In this document: piece after piece, positions 42,350 to 50,886 of the stretch
How positions within the stretch are numbered: position 1 is the first letter of the stretch
Layout of the letters: each line of letters starts with the position of its first letter
DNA from: JBBRMW01 sp965246845
GTDB taxonomy: Bacteria > Chloroflexota > Anaerolineae > Aggregatilineales > UBA2796
Assembly: GCA_965246845.1 (NCBI GenBank)
Contig: CBDFFR010000005.1
Coordinates: forward strand, 620,001 to 684,000
Direction of reading: 5' to 3'
Length of the DNA: 64,000 nucleotides
Program-made: the position numbers and the translations under genes
The notes under the pieces: generated by a model
Database searches by the model: none
What the model saw: only the letters and a program-made list of their open reading frames with translations
What the model was told of the DNA's origin: nothing

Positions 42350-43455
42350 TGGCGATGCGGGATTACGAACCATTTCTGACGGAATTGCAAAGGACATTCA
42401 ACGCGGATTTGGACGACCACGTATTGCGTTTTCGAGAAATATTAGAAAAAACTCCCACAGTTGGACTTGAAATACCCGCGCGTCCTTTGCCCAACATATC
42501 ACGCTATGAATCGCTCAAACGCTACTCGGTAGCGCGTCTTGGTGGTCCCGCGGATATTGTGATAGAGATTCCCGAAAAGAACGTTAAACTCGACCTGATT
42601 TATACGATAAGTCTGTGCTGGAAGCACGCAATACCGTACTTTATTGTCGGTAATGGATCAAACATACTTTTTAGCGATCAAGGGTTTCGTGGTGTTGTGA
42701 TAGCCGCGCGTCGGGGAAAATGGACATTCATTCGGAATCCAGAAATTGATGAATACGAACTGTATGGAGTTACCCACTATCGGCTTGAACCACCAGGACA
42801 AGGATATATTGAAGCCAATGCGGGGTGTAATTTAATTCAATTGGCGCGCGAGACGATGGAGGCGGGCTGCTCCGGCCTCGAATGGGCGATCAGTGTGCCG
42901 GGAACAGTCGGCGGGGCAGTGGTCAATAACGCGGGTGCGTATGGGAGTGACATTGCGGCAAATTTGATTGCGGCAGACATATTGTCCGAGTCGGGAACCA
43001 GCATAAGGAGAACCTGGCGACCCAACGATCTGAAATATAGCTATCGTACTTCCGCGCTCAAGCACGCGCCTTTCCGCTATGTCGTCCTAAGCGCAACCTT
43101 CAAACTCGAACCCGACCACGACCCCGCCGCACTCCGCGCCAAAGCCGATGAATACCTTGCGCATCGCAAGCGCACGCAGCCGCCCGGCGCGAGCCTCGGC
43201 AGCATGTTCAAGAACCCGCCCGGCGATTATGCGGGACGCCTGATCGAAGCAGCAGGCTTGAAAGGCACGCAGCGCGGCGGCGTGATGATCTCGCCAGTCC
43301 ACGCGAATTTCTTCATCAACACCGGCGGCGGCACTGCTTCAGATTACCTTGCGTTAATTCGGCTCGCACAGGAGACCGTCGCGGATAAATTCGGCGTGAA
43401 GCTGGAACTGGAAATTGAATTGGTGGGGCAAGGTTTCGAGGACGTCAATCGGTGA
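42349..43455 (+). CDS. murB: UDP-N-acetylenolpyruvoylglucosamine reductase
   Basis: FAD enzyme that reduces the enolpyruvyl group to make UDP-MurNAc. The 368-residue protein has GNGSNILFSDQGFRG, the FAD-site SVPGTVGGAVVNNAGAYG, the YSYRTSALK catalytic region with its Ser later (GASLGSMFKNP) and the SPVHANFFIN C-terminal block. Start is GTG at 42349 or ATG at 42355. The first 730 bases are clearly AT-richer, with TTA, ATA and AGA codons, while the last 370 return to genome-typical GC. That suggests a recombined 5' segment. Operonic with murC. Confidence 0.93.
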   Translation: MAMRDYEPFLTELQRTFNADLDDHVLRFREILEKTPTVGLEIPARPLPNISRYESLKRYSVARLGGPADIVIEIPEKNVKLDLIYTISLCWKHAIPYFIVGNGSNILFSDQGFRGVVIAARRGKWTFIRNPEIDEYELYGVTHYRLEPPGQGYIEANAGCNLIQLARETMEAGCSGLEWAISVPGTVGGAVVNNAGAYGSDIAANLIAADILSESGTSIRRTWRPNDLKYSYRTSALKHAPFRYVVLSATFKLEPDHDPAALRAKADEYLAHRKRTQPPGASLGSMFKNPPGDYAGRLIEAAGLKGTQRGGVMISPVHANFFINTGGGTASDYLALIRLAQETVADKFGVKLELEIELVGQGFEDVNR

Positions 43456-43458
43456 TTA

Positions 43459-43545
43459 GGACGGGCGGACACATCGGTCCGCCCCTACAAAGACAAATCA
43501 GGTTGCGGTTGTAGTGCCAGATTTATCCGACCCGCTTTAGCAGAT
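43459..43545. repeat. Two-hairpin dispersed repeat
   Basis: GGACGGGCGGACACATCGGT and CCGCCCCTACAAAGACAAAT lead, via TTGTAGTGCCAG, to GATTTATCCGACCCG. It follows the same plan as the copies at 2.4 and 34.4 kb and fills the gap between convergent murB and the next gene. Confidence 0.7.
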
Positions 43546-43548
43546 TGG

Positions 43549-43950
43549 CTAGAACTCCCCTGTCAGGAAGCTGGATACAATCACGATCCCGAAGATGAGC
43601 AGCGGCAGGATTGCGCCGAGGGGGACGACCCCAGTTTGATAGGAAAGGATCGCGAATGTGAACATCGCGATACCACCGATCCACGTCATTGGGTTGACGC
43701 GCCAGCGCCGCGATGATTGGTAGAAGGCACTGCCGAGCAGCACAACCCCGCCGAGCAGCAAAATCAATTGTGTGGTGAATGCTGCTGCGAAGACGAGCTG
43801 TGCGAGGAACAGCACGATAATCAAGCCGAAGCTGATTACCTCGACTTCACGCTCCGCAGAGCGGCGGGTACGGCGCGAACGGTAGGAATAGCTGCTGCGG
43901 CTACGTGAGCCGGAAGCGTAGCGGTTATTGGAATAGCGGCGTCGGGTCAT
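43549..43950 (-). CDS. Small membrane protein with Arg/Ser-rich N-terminus
   Basis: A 133-residue protein: a basic Tyr/Ser/Arg-rich cytosolic tail of about 38 residues (RRRYSNNRYASGSRSRSSYS), then three hydrophobic helices of about 20 residues each. The ATG at 43950 with GGGAGA before it is chosen over an upstream start. I do not recognise the family. Confidence 0.65.
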   Translation of the reverse strand: MTRRRYSNNRYASGSRSRSSYSYRSRRTRRSAEREVEVISFGLIIVLFLAQLVFAAAFTTQLILLLGGVVLLGSAFYQSSRRWRVNPMTWIGGIAMFTFAILSYQTGVVPLGAILPLLIFGIVIVSSFLTGEF

Positions 43951-44089
43951 GATCTCTCCCAAAGTACACGAAGCGAAACGGGACAATCCGGGTTAAAATT
44001 GGCAGCGGGATGTCCTGTTCGCGACATGAGGCACGTAGAACATATGTGAGATATATTGTACCACTAAGCACACTTTAATCGGGTACGCA

Positions 44090-44117
44090 TTGTCTCGCGA
44101 GCGTTTTGTCATATAAT
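44090..44117 (+). promoter_or_regulatory. Promoter of the BAX-inhibitor gene
   Basis: TTGTCT (44090-44095), 16-base spacer, TATAAT (44112-44117), about 50 bases before the GTG start. Confidence 0.65.
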
Positions 44118-44166
44118 AGAGATTAGCAAGGGGTGGAGACTAATTGAGGTCTCCGGGGAGCAAAAA

Positions 44167-44943
44167 GTGAACTACTTCAACACAGATGCCTATTCTCGCC
44201 CAATCGAGGGGGCGCGTATTGATCTTCCGGCAGTAATGCGGCAGGTCTATACATGGATGTTTCTTGGTTTGCTGGTGACGGCGGGTGTCGCGGGCGTGAT
44301 TGGATCGCAGCGTGAGCTTGTGACCAGTCTGCTGACGGGCAGCGGGATCGTTCTGGTATTCGGGCTGTTCTTCGTCGAGTTGGGCGTCGTCTGGTATCTC
44401 AGCGCGCGCATCATGAAGATGGAACCGACGACGGCCAAAGCGTTGTTCATCGCCTATTCAGCGTTGAATGGCATCACGCTCTCGTTCATTTTCCTCGCCT
44501 ATGCAAACGCGACCATCGCAGCCGCCTTCGTCGCGACAGCGGGTATGTTCGGCGTGACGAGCGTGCTGGCCTATACAACTAAGACCGACCTCTCGAAGAT
44601 GGGCGGTATCCTGATGATGGCGCTGATCGGCTTGATCATCGCAAGCATCGTCAATATCTTCTTCTCCAGCAGCCTGCTCTTCACCGTGATCAACTATGCA
44701 GGTGTGCTGATCTTCGTCGGTCTGACTGCCTATGACACGCAGAAGATCAAGAACATGGCGATGAACGTCGACATGCTGGCCGCGAACCCGACCGTGACGA
44801 ACGGTCAGTTGACCGCCGCCACTGCCTCGACGGACGTAATGGTGCAGCGCGTGGCAATCATCGGCGCGCTGCGTCTGTACCTCGATTTCGTGAACCTGTT
44901 CCTGTTCATCCTGCGCATTCTCGGCGCGGGCAGCCGCCGCTAG
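44167..44943 (+). CDS. BAX inhibitor-1/YccA family membrane protein
   Basis: A 258-residue integral membrane protein with seven hydrophobic helices and the family marks VYTWMFLGLLVTAGVAG, FIAYSALNGITLSFIF and AYDTQKIKNMA, which holds the Asp implicated in pH-gated calcium leak in BI-1 homologues. ALRLYLDFVNLFLFILRILG closes the protein. Start is GTG at 44167 with GGGGAG before it. It has its own promoter and an intrinsic terminator, so it is monocistronic. Confidence 0.92.
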   Translation: MNYFNTDAYSRPIEGARIDLPAVMRQVYTWMFLGLLVTAGVAGVIGSQRELVTSLLTGSGIVLVFGLFFVELGVVWYLSARIMKMEPTTAKALFIAYSALNGITLSFIFLAYANATIAAAFVATAGMFGVTSVLAYTTKTDLSKMGGILMMALIGLIIASIVNIFFSSSLLFTVINYAGVLIFVGLTAYDTQKIKNMAMNVDMLAANPTVTNGQLTAATASTDVMVQRVAIIGALRLYLDFVNLFLFILRILGAGSRR

Positions 44944-44965
44944 TCGTCGGACAGCGTAGAGTTGA

Positions 44966-44993
44966 GGGTGACCCAGACGGGTCGCCCTTTTTT
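44966..44993 (+). terminator. Intrinsic terminator
   Basis: GGGTGACCC AGAC GGGTCGCCC (one T-G mispair inside the stem) followed by six T's, 23 bases after the BAX-inhibitor stop. Confidence 0.85.
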
Positions 44994-45010
44994 GTTTTAT
45001 GGGGGTAGTG

Positions 45011-45799
45011 ATGAGCGAGCTACGTGACCGCGTGCAGCAGCAGTTTGGGGCGCACGCCCAGAATTATGTAAATAGCCCGGTCCATGCCAGCGGATACAGC
45101 CTGACGCGCCTGCTCAAACTGGTGAACGCTGCGCCCAGCCAACGCGCGCTCGACATCGCGACAGGTGGCGGGCATGTCGCGCTCGGCCTCGCCAAAGCGG
45201 GCGCGCTGACGGTCGTGAGCGACCTTACGCCGAAGATGCTTGCGGCGGCGCGCCTCTATATCGAGGAGAATGCGGGCGCAGATCACCAGACGCGCTATGC
45301 CCAAGTCGACGGCGGCGCGATTCCCTTCGCGGATGCGTCGTTCGACCTCGTGACCTGCCGCATCGCGCCGCACCACTTCCCGGATGTGGCGGGATTCATG
45401 CGCGAATGTGCGCGCGTCGTCAAACCGGGCGGGACGGTCGGCATCGTGGACCAGATCGCGCCGTTCGAGCGTGACGCCGCGACCTACCTGAACGCCTTCG
45501 AGCGGCTGCGCGACCCCAGCCACGTCTGGGAGCATTCGCAGGCTGATTGGGAATGGTTCTACGAAGACGCGGGGCTGCGCATCGAACACCGCGAGGTGTG
45601 CCAGAATCGCCTTGAATTCGGCTGGTGGGTGCGGATGCAGAACGTCCCCGCGCCGGATGTGACGCGGCTCGAAGCGATGCTCCGGCAGGCTCCGAAGGCG
45701 GCGGGCGAATGGTTACAGCCGGAATTGCCATCAGTCGGAAGTCCCGGCGCGCTGTACTTTTCGCTGTGGCAATTGATTTTGATCGGACGGAAGGATTAG
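45011..45799 (+). CDS. Class I SAM-dependent methyltransferase (UbiE/Methyltransf_11 type)
   Basis: A 262-residue soluble methyltransferase: QQFGAHAQNYVNSPVHASGY start typical of this group, motif I ALDIATGGGHVALGLA, motif II VVSDLT, FDLVTCRIAPHHFPD and VVKPGGTVGIVD. The ATG at 45011 has GGGGGTAG before it and is preferred to the ATG at 44999. A stem-loop (arms GTGAACGG and CCGTTCAC) begins at the stop codon. Substrate unknown. Confidence 0.85.
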   Translation: MSELRDRVQQQFGAHAQNYVNSPVHASGYSLTRLLKLVNAAPSQRALDIATGGGHVALGLAKAGALTVVSDLTPKMLAAARLYIEENAGADHQTRYAQVDGGAIPFADASFDLVTCRIAPHHFPDVAGFMRECARVVKPGGTVGIVDQIAPFERDAATYLNAFERLRDPSHVWEHSQADWEWFYEDAGLRIEHREVCQNRLEFGWWVRMQNVPAPDVTRLEAMLRQAPKAAGEWLQPELPSVGSPGALYFSLWQLILIGRKD

Positions 45800-45832
45800 G
45801 TGAACGGGTCGGACAAGCCGCGATCCGTTCAC
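45800..45832 (+). other. Stem-loop after the methyltransferase, diverged repeat
   Basis: Arms GTGAACGG and CCGTTCAC enclose GTCGGACAAGCCGCGAT, which resembles the loop part of the dispersed hairpin repeats. No T run, so it is unlikely to be a classic terminator. The remaining gap to 45983 shows nothing further. Confidence 0.45.
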
Positions 45833-45982
45833 GGGACAAGACTATTGGTCTGATGCACCGCTAATGGAAAGTTTAGGTTGGGTTCGCTCGTCTGTTGTAA
45901 TTCAAAACAGCTTTGCAAAGTCACTGCGATGTGCGACTATTCCTCTATAAATGAATAAGAAATTAAAACAAGGAGAACTATC

Positions 45983-46443
45983 ATGACAAATGACAACAAA
46001 GACCTTCAAGCCGAGCAGCAATCCTCTAAACCAAATCCTTCTCTCAGGTCTCTTGACAGATTGGTCGGCACATGGAACATGCAGGGGCATGAATTCGATA
46101 CTGGTAAAGCGATGGATGGACAGGTCAGATTCGAATGGATGAATGGCGGTTTTTTCTGATGCAGCATGTCGGTCTTGGCGACAGCCAGGGACTTGAAATC
46201 ATCGGATACGACGAAGAAAGCAAATCCTTCAAATCACATTACTTCGGTAGTACGAATACGATTCTCGAATATGTGTATTCATTGAAGGATGACAGGCTCA
46301 CAGTTTCGATAGATATGCCCGGTCGCAAGGGTCAGTTCATCGCTACCTTTAGCGATGACGGCAATTCCTTTACGGGACGTTGGGACTGGATGCAAGACGG
46401 CGTACCGATGGGATACGACGCAACCATGACCAGGATCATCTGA
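45983..46443 (+). pseudogene. DUF1579-like protein, frameshifted
   Basis: Two frames join to one small protein of about 153 residues. The first (45983-46159, 58 codons, AGGAG seven bases before its ATG) holds LDRLVGTWNMQGHEF and ends WMNGGFF. The second continues LMQHVGLGDSQGLEIIGYD … GNSFTGRWDWMQDG. Together they match the lipocalin-like DUF1579 pattern. The break is at a T6 run (46150-46155), where one more T would restore the frame. Either a sequencing error, a true mutation or slippage is possible. Base composition is lower in GC than the surroundings. Confidence 0.65.
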
Positions 46444-46498
46444 CGTCGTCAGCAAAACGATTATTCCTATCAGACAAGTTAATCAGAAAGGAGTTGAC

Positions 46499-47362
46499 AT
46501 GGGTCTTGTCTGGGGGTTTGTCTCAGCGCTATGTTTCGGTTCGGCAGACTTCATAGCGGGTGGTGTCAGCGTAAAATTGACTCCTTTTCATGCCTTGTTC
46601 TACATCCATTTAGTCAGCGGTACGTTGCTCTTCATCGTGACTGTTTTGAGTGGTGTCCCTTCCTCGGCGACAGCAAGCGCCATAGGATTAGCAATGTTAC
46701 TTGGCGCGGCAAATACAGTCGGCACATTGATGCTGTACCGGGCGCTCTCGATTGGCAAAATCTCTATCGTGTCGCCGATTACCTCTGCATTCGGTGGCAT
46801 TGCGCTTGTTCTTTCATTACTGGCAGGAGATGCCATCGCAGTCGGCGGTGTACTCAGTTTAGGGTTGATGCTTGTCGGCATTGTGATCGTAGCAAGTGTG
46901 CAAAGTGACCCGCAGCAAGACTCCACACGCACCGCGTTGAAGGGTGTGCCTGAAGCGGTTATCGCAGCACTGACATTAGGAGTGAACTTCTGGGGTTTAC
47001 AATTTGTCGTTGTCACGCTGGGACCCTATATCCCGACCCTGATTGGACGCACGATGACTGTCATTCTGCTGGCCTTGCTGGTCAGGCCATTTCATCAATC
47101 TATCAGCGTGCCGCCTCGTGAGTTCTGGCTGAAAATTGGTGTAGTTGGCCTTATTACGACTATCGGTGAAATTGCCTATAATGTAGGTGTGCAAGGGACA
47201 ACACCGGGTATCGTCGCTATGTTGAGTTCGCTTTTCAGCCCCGTCACAGTGCTGTTGGCACTCATTTTTTTGCACGAACAACTTGCTCGGCGGCAATGGC
47301 TGGGTGTTGGAATGATTTTCATTGCTACACTGTTAATAGGGTTTTTCCAAAACTTCAGCTAG
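46499..47362 (+). CDS. EamA-family (DMT superfamily) transporter
   Basis: A 287-residue protein with ten predicted helices in two EamA repeats; LYRALSIGKISIVSPITSAF is the typical repeat-1 motif and GIVAMLSSLFSPVTVLLALI the repeat-2 counterpart. Members export amino acids or other metabolites across the inner membrane; substrate unknown. AGGAG precedes the ATG. GC content is lower than average, as in the gene before it, so both may have arrived together. Confidence 0.88.
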   Translation: MGLVWGFVSALCFGSADFIAGGVSVKLTPFHALFYIHLVSGTLLFIVTVLSGVPSSATASAIGLAMLLGAANTVGTLMLYRALSIGKISIVSPITSAFGGIALVLSLLAGDAIAVGGVLSLGLMLVGIVIVASVQSDPQQDSTRTALKGVPEAVIAALTLGVNFWGLQFVVVTLGPYIPTLIGRTMTVILLALLVRPFHQSISVPPREFWLKIGVVGLITTIGEIAYNVGVQGTTPGIVAMLSSLFSPVTVLLALIFLHEQLARRQWLGVGMIFIATLLIGFFQNFS

Positions 47363-47444
47363 CGGTCGCCACACGCGATCTAACGCACCCAGGACCAAAA
47401 TAGTGCGGTGGATTCATTCAGGCGCGTCCACTCGCAGACATACC

Positions 47445-48305
47445 CTAGCGTTTCGCGCGTAGATATTGCACAACCACCGTCGGGATGAGCAGCAGCGCGA
47501 GCAGCATTTGCGCAGGCCGCCCGAAGACCCGCCGCGTATAACCCAGCAGGTCGCGGAAGTAGAACCACATTGCGCGGCGGCTGACCTGCTTCGTACTGGC
47601 ATTTTCATAATGCAAGATGCCGTCGGTCGGCACATAAACCGTCTGCTTGCCCGTTTTGCGTACCTGCAACGAGAAATAATCGTCGCTGAAATACATTGGC
47701 ATTGCTTCATCGAAGCCACCCGCGCGCAGCCATGTATCACGCTCCGCAATGATGCACGAACCGGGCAGAACGCCGACTTCACGCTCGCTCATGCGGTCCC
47801 AATCGGAGTACCACAGCGCGGTGTTCAGCGCTCGTTTGCGAGTGGCGAACAGCTTACCTACAAATGTATATTCGTAGGTCAGATAGCGCAGCGTGACGTT
47901 ACGCGAACCATTACGTTGCAGCGTCCCATCCGGGAAGCACATCGTCGTGGTAGCGGCTCCCGCTGCGGGATGCGCTTGCATATACTGCACAAGCTGCCGC
48001 AACGAGTCGCCGCGCACGAGCGTATCCGGGTTGAGCGCCAGCACATAGCGCCCCGCTGCCGCGCGGATACCCTGATTGTTCGCAGCGGAGAAATAGCGAT
48101 TGTCGCTATTCGCGATGATATTCACGGTCGGGAACGCTTCGCGTAGCGCGTCAGCGGTCCCATCGCGGGAGGCGTTATCGACGATGAACACTTCCAGCAG
48201 CAGGTCGTGCGCGGTCTCGAAGATCGAGCGCACGCAGTCGAGCGCAAGCTGCCGCGTGTTATAGGTCACGATGACAATGGAGAGCGTAGGGACAGGCTTG
48301 TTCAT
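47445..48305 (-). CDS. Glycosyltransferase family 2 protein (rhamnosyltransferase-like)
   Basis: A 286-residue GT-A enzyme: LSIVIVTYNTRQLALDCV, FIVDNASRDGTADAL, the LNPDT donor-metal motif (near 93), VLPGSCIIAER and the FSDDYFSLQVRKTG acceptor block. The end is hydrophobic and basic. It is the third glycosyltransferase type in the window and stands alone. Sugar unknown. Confidence 0.87.
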   Translation of the reverse strand: MNKPVPTLSIVIVTYNTRQLALDCVRSIFETAHDLLLEVFIVDNASRDGTADALREAFPTVNIIANSDNRYFSAANNQGIRAAAGRYVLALNPDTLVRGDSLRQLVQYMQAHPAAGAATTTMCFPDGTLQRNGSRNVTLRYLTYEYTFVGKLFATRKRALNTALWYSDWDRMSEREVGVLPGSCIIAERDTWLRAGGFDEAMPMYFSDDYFSLQVRKTGKQTVYVPTDGILHYENASTKQVSRRAMWFYFRDLLGYTRRVFGRPAQMLLALLLIPTVVVQYLRAKR

Positions 48306-48422
48306 CGAGTCAGGGACCCATATTTGCTTCCCGGTGAATTTTCAGGTTGCGGTACAATCGTTTCCGTCTGTTTAGTGTCCAGTATCTGCGCTCTGCGCGC
48401 AACATCACAGGAGTTTTCAATT

Positions 48423-48773
48423 ATGAGTGACCCCGTTGTTTCCCGCCACGACGCCGTAGAAACCCACGAAGCCGGGACGCTGCGCTACCAGGTACTCGGC
48501 CACAGCGAAAATATGTCGGTGCTGCACTGGATGCTGCCCGCCGGGGCGAAGCTGCCCGAACACCAGCACGAACAGGAACAGCTCGCTTACGTCGTGCGCG
48601 GCTCGATGGATATGATCATCGCCGGACAGTCCTACTCGCTTAATGCGGGCGACTCGATCCTCGTCCCGGCCAACGCGCCGCACGCTGTCAATGTGCATAC
48701 GGATACGGAAACCGTCGATGTGTTCAGCCCTCCCCGTACCGAAATGCCCACAGCGGAAATGTATGGCCAGTAG
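48423..48773 (+). CDS. Cupin-domain protein
   Basis: A 116-residue single-domain cupin. Metal-site motif 1 is AGAKLPEHQHEQEQLAYVVRG (His, His, Glu present) and motif 2 is LVPANAPHAV with its His. Such proteins are small dioxygenases, isomerases or sensors; no activity can be assigned. AGGAG lies ten bases before the ATG. It faces the KdpE-like gene with a 10-base gap. Confidence 0.87.
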   Translation: MSDPVVSRHDAVETHEAGTLRYQVLGHSENMSVLHWMLPAGAKLPEHQHEQEQLAYVVRGSMDMIIAGQSYSLNAGDSILVPANAPHAVNVHTDTETVDVFSPPRTEMPTAEMYGQ

Positions 48774-48783
48774 TCCGGCGCGC

Positions 48784-49476
48784 TCAGACGTCCGGCGCGG
48801 CCAGCCGATAACCGACTCCCGGCTCCGTCAGTAGCAACTTGGGACGAGCCGGGTCCGCTTCGATTTTGGCGCGCAGGTTGCCCATATATACGCGCACATA
48901 ATGCACTTCATCGACGTATTCCTTGCCCCATACCTCGCGCAGGATGGCTCTGTTGGTGAGCGCCCTGCCCGCATTTTGCACGAGCAGGCGCAGAAGCGCA
49001 TATTCGGTCAGCGTAAGTTTGATCGGCTCATCGTTCACCGTCACGATACGCCGCGACAGATCAACCTGCAGCGGTCCCGCCGTGAAGACTTCTTCAGTTT
49101 GCGTCGGTAGCGCGTGGCGCAGCGCGACCCGCATCCGCGCGAGCAATTCCCCGGTGCTGAACGGTTTCGTCAAATAGTCATCCGCGCCACTATCGAGCGC
49201 CGCGATCTTGTCCTGATCGCCGGAGCGGACAGTGAGCATAATCACGGGTGTGTGCGTCCATTCGCGCAGTCGCTTCAAAATCGTGATGCCGTCCTGATCG
49301 GGCAACCCCCAGTCGAGCAGAATAATATCGGGGCGCAGCGTGGCCGCATCAACCAGGCCGTCACCGCCCGTCTTCGCCTCGTGGACCTGATAGCCGTTCG
49401 CTTCCAGCGTGATACGCAAAAAGCGCCGGATTTGCGGTTCGTCGTCGATGATCAACGCGGAAGGTCCCAGAGTCAT
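48784..49476 (-). CDS. KdpE-like OmpR-family response regulator
   Basis: A 230-residue regulator: receiver domain (ALIIDDEPQIRRFLRITLEA, phospho-Asp in IILLDWGLPDQDG, LTVR, KPFS) and winged-helix domain (LTLTEYALLRLL … YVRVYMGNLRAKIE … GVGYRL). The combination PQIRRFLR, LDWGLPDQDG and WGKEYVDEVHYVRVYMGNLR is typical of KdpE, regulator of potassium transport. No kdpD or kdpFABC is adjacent, so the potassium link is unproven. Confidence 0.85.
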   Translation of the reverse strand: MTLGPSALIIDDEPQIRRFLRITLEANGYQVHEAKTGGDGLVDAATLRPDIILLDWGLPDQDGITILKRLREWTHTPVIMLTVRSGDQDKIAALDSGADDYLTKPFSTGELLARMRVALRHALPTQTEEVFTAGPLQVDLSRRIVTVNDEPIKLTLTEYALLRLLVQNAGRALTNRAILREVWGKEYVDEVHYVRVYMGNLRAKIEADPARPKLLLTEPGVGYRLAAPDV

Positions 49477-49565
49477 GGTATATTCGTTCGCACATATCCA
49501 AATAGACTACAATTCTAGTCCACTCTGCGTTTTTTGCGCGATTTGCCACAAAGGGACTTGACATT

Positions 49566-50465
49566 ATGGGGCGTCCGGCTCTCATCGTACACGGCGGCGC
49601 GGGCGAAATCCCGCCCGGTGAACACGCCGATTATATGCGCGGCTGCAAGCGAGCGGCAGAAGTCGCGTGGAAATTACTGGAAGGTGGCGCTTCAGCGCTG
49701 CACGTCGTCGAAACCGCGATTCGCATTCTGGAAGACGACCCGACCTACGACGCGGGGTATGGCTCCGTGCTGAACCGTGACGGCAATATCGAGATGGACG
49801 CGATCCTGATGGATGGCCGCGATTTACGGCTCGGCGCGGTGATCGGCATCCAGAACATCGCGAACCCGATCACGCTGGCGCGGCTGGTCATGGAACAAAC
49901 GCCGCATCACATCCTAGCGGGCGCGGGCGCGCAACAATTCGCGGCGGCGCAGGGCATTCCATTCGTTCCGCTCGAAGCCCTGATCAGTCCGAAGGCGCGC
50001 AGGCGTCACGAGCAAGCGCTCGCCAATGCACAAAGTCAGTCACCGCGCGGGACAGTCGGCGCGGCGGTAGTCGATGTGCATGGCAACCTCGCCGCCGGGA
50101 CCAGCACGGGCGGGACGCCCTACAAGCTGCCGGGGCGCGTCGGCGATTCGCCGCTGGTCGGTTCTGGCGCGTATGCCGATAACGAGACGGGCGCGGCTTC
50201 TGCGACGGGCGAAGGCGAGCAGATCATGCGCGTGGTCTTATGCAAACTCGCGACGGATGCCATTGCGCAGGGGTTGACCGCACAGCAGGCCGCCGATTTC
50301 GCGATAGGCAAGTTCGCCGCGCGCGTGCAGGGGCAGGGCGGCTTGATCATCGTGGACCGCGAAGGGAACATCGGGTTCGCGCACAGCACACCGACTATCG
50401 CAGTCGCCTACAGCACGACCGGACCAGATGGCTTCCCGATGATCGAGGCCGCGCTCACGCGCTGA
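49566..50465 (+). CDS. iaaA: Isoaspartyl peptidase / plant-type L-asparaginase
   Basis: An Ntn hydrolase of 299 residues that cleaves beta-aspartyl dipeptides or asparagine after self-cleavage. The HGGAGEI start, AGYGSVLNRDGNIEMDA segment and the cleavage site before the nucleophile Thr in RGTVGAAVVDVHGNLAAGTS (near 160) are intact, followed by GRVGDSPLVGSGAYAD. Typical length. The end overlaps the opposing gene by 11 bases. Confidence 0.92.
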   Translation: MGRPALIVHGGAGEIPPGEHADYMRGCKRAAEVAWKLLEGGASALHVVETAIRILEDDPTYDAGYGSVLNRDGNIEMDAILMDGRDLRLGAVIGIQNIANPITLARLVMEQTPHHILAGAGAQQFAAAQGIPFVPLEALISPKARRRHEQALANAQSQSPRGTVGAAVVDVHGNLAAGTSTGGTPYKLPGRVGDSPLVGSGAYADNETGAASATGEGEQIMRVVLCKLATDAIAQGLTAQQAADFAIGKFAARVQGQGGLIIVDREGNIGFAHSTPTIAVAYSTTGPDGFPMIEAALTR

Positions 50466-50886
50466 ACGGCGGGATTTCGACTTTGCCGTTCAGGTCTTCG
50501 AGCAGCAGCGCGCCGGGCGTCAGATTGGCGATTAGGCGCGCTGCAGGTGGCAGTGTGAGCGTGAAATACGCCGCCGATAGTGTACCGACGACGCGCTTGC
50601 GCTTCGCCACGATGTAGACGCCCGCGTCGTCCTGCTCCGCCGTGAACTGCAAGCCGAACGACGCGCGCAGGTTCGCATCAAGCGTGACCGCCGAACCTTC
50701 CGCGCGCCGAACCGTGACCCGCGCACTGCTGGCATGGATGAAAACCGTCACCGGGAGTGTGACCTCGAACACGCGCGTGAAGCGCTCGTTGGTCGCGCTC
50801 GCCACGCGCGGCGCTAGGGTGCGCCCGGTCTCCCAGGCGGCCTGCGCACCGCGCACGATCAGCCAGCGAGCGAGCGGTCTACGCAA
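50455..50886 (-). CDS. Hypothetical protein with beta-rich fold
   Basis: A 143-residue protein beginning with a basic, weakly hydrophobic segment. It continues in alternating strands (VTLPVTVFIHASSARVTVRR … GVYIVAKRKR … FTLTLPPAARLIANL), reminiscent of adhesin-like DUF4097 repeats but too short to name. The TTG start at 50886 directly follows the stop of the FHA gene, so the two are probably co-transcribed. Unknown role. Confidence 0.6.
   Translation of the reverse strand: MRRPLARWLIVRGAQAAWETGRTLAPRVASATNERFTRVFEVTLPVTVFIHASSARVTVRRAEGSAVTLDANLRASFGLQFTAEQDDAGVYIVAKRKRVVGTLSAAYFTLTLPPAARLIANLTPGALLLEDLNGKVEIPPFSA

Noticed and set aside
45902..46090. Minus-strand 62-codon frame in the low-GC patch
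   Set aside because: It overlaps the first frame of the DUF1579-like gene, which has a good ribosome site and a family match.
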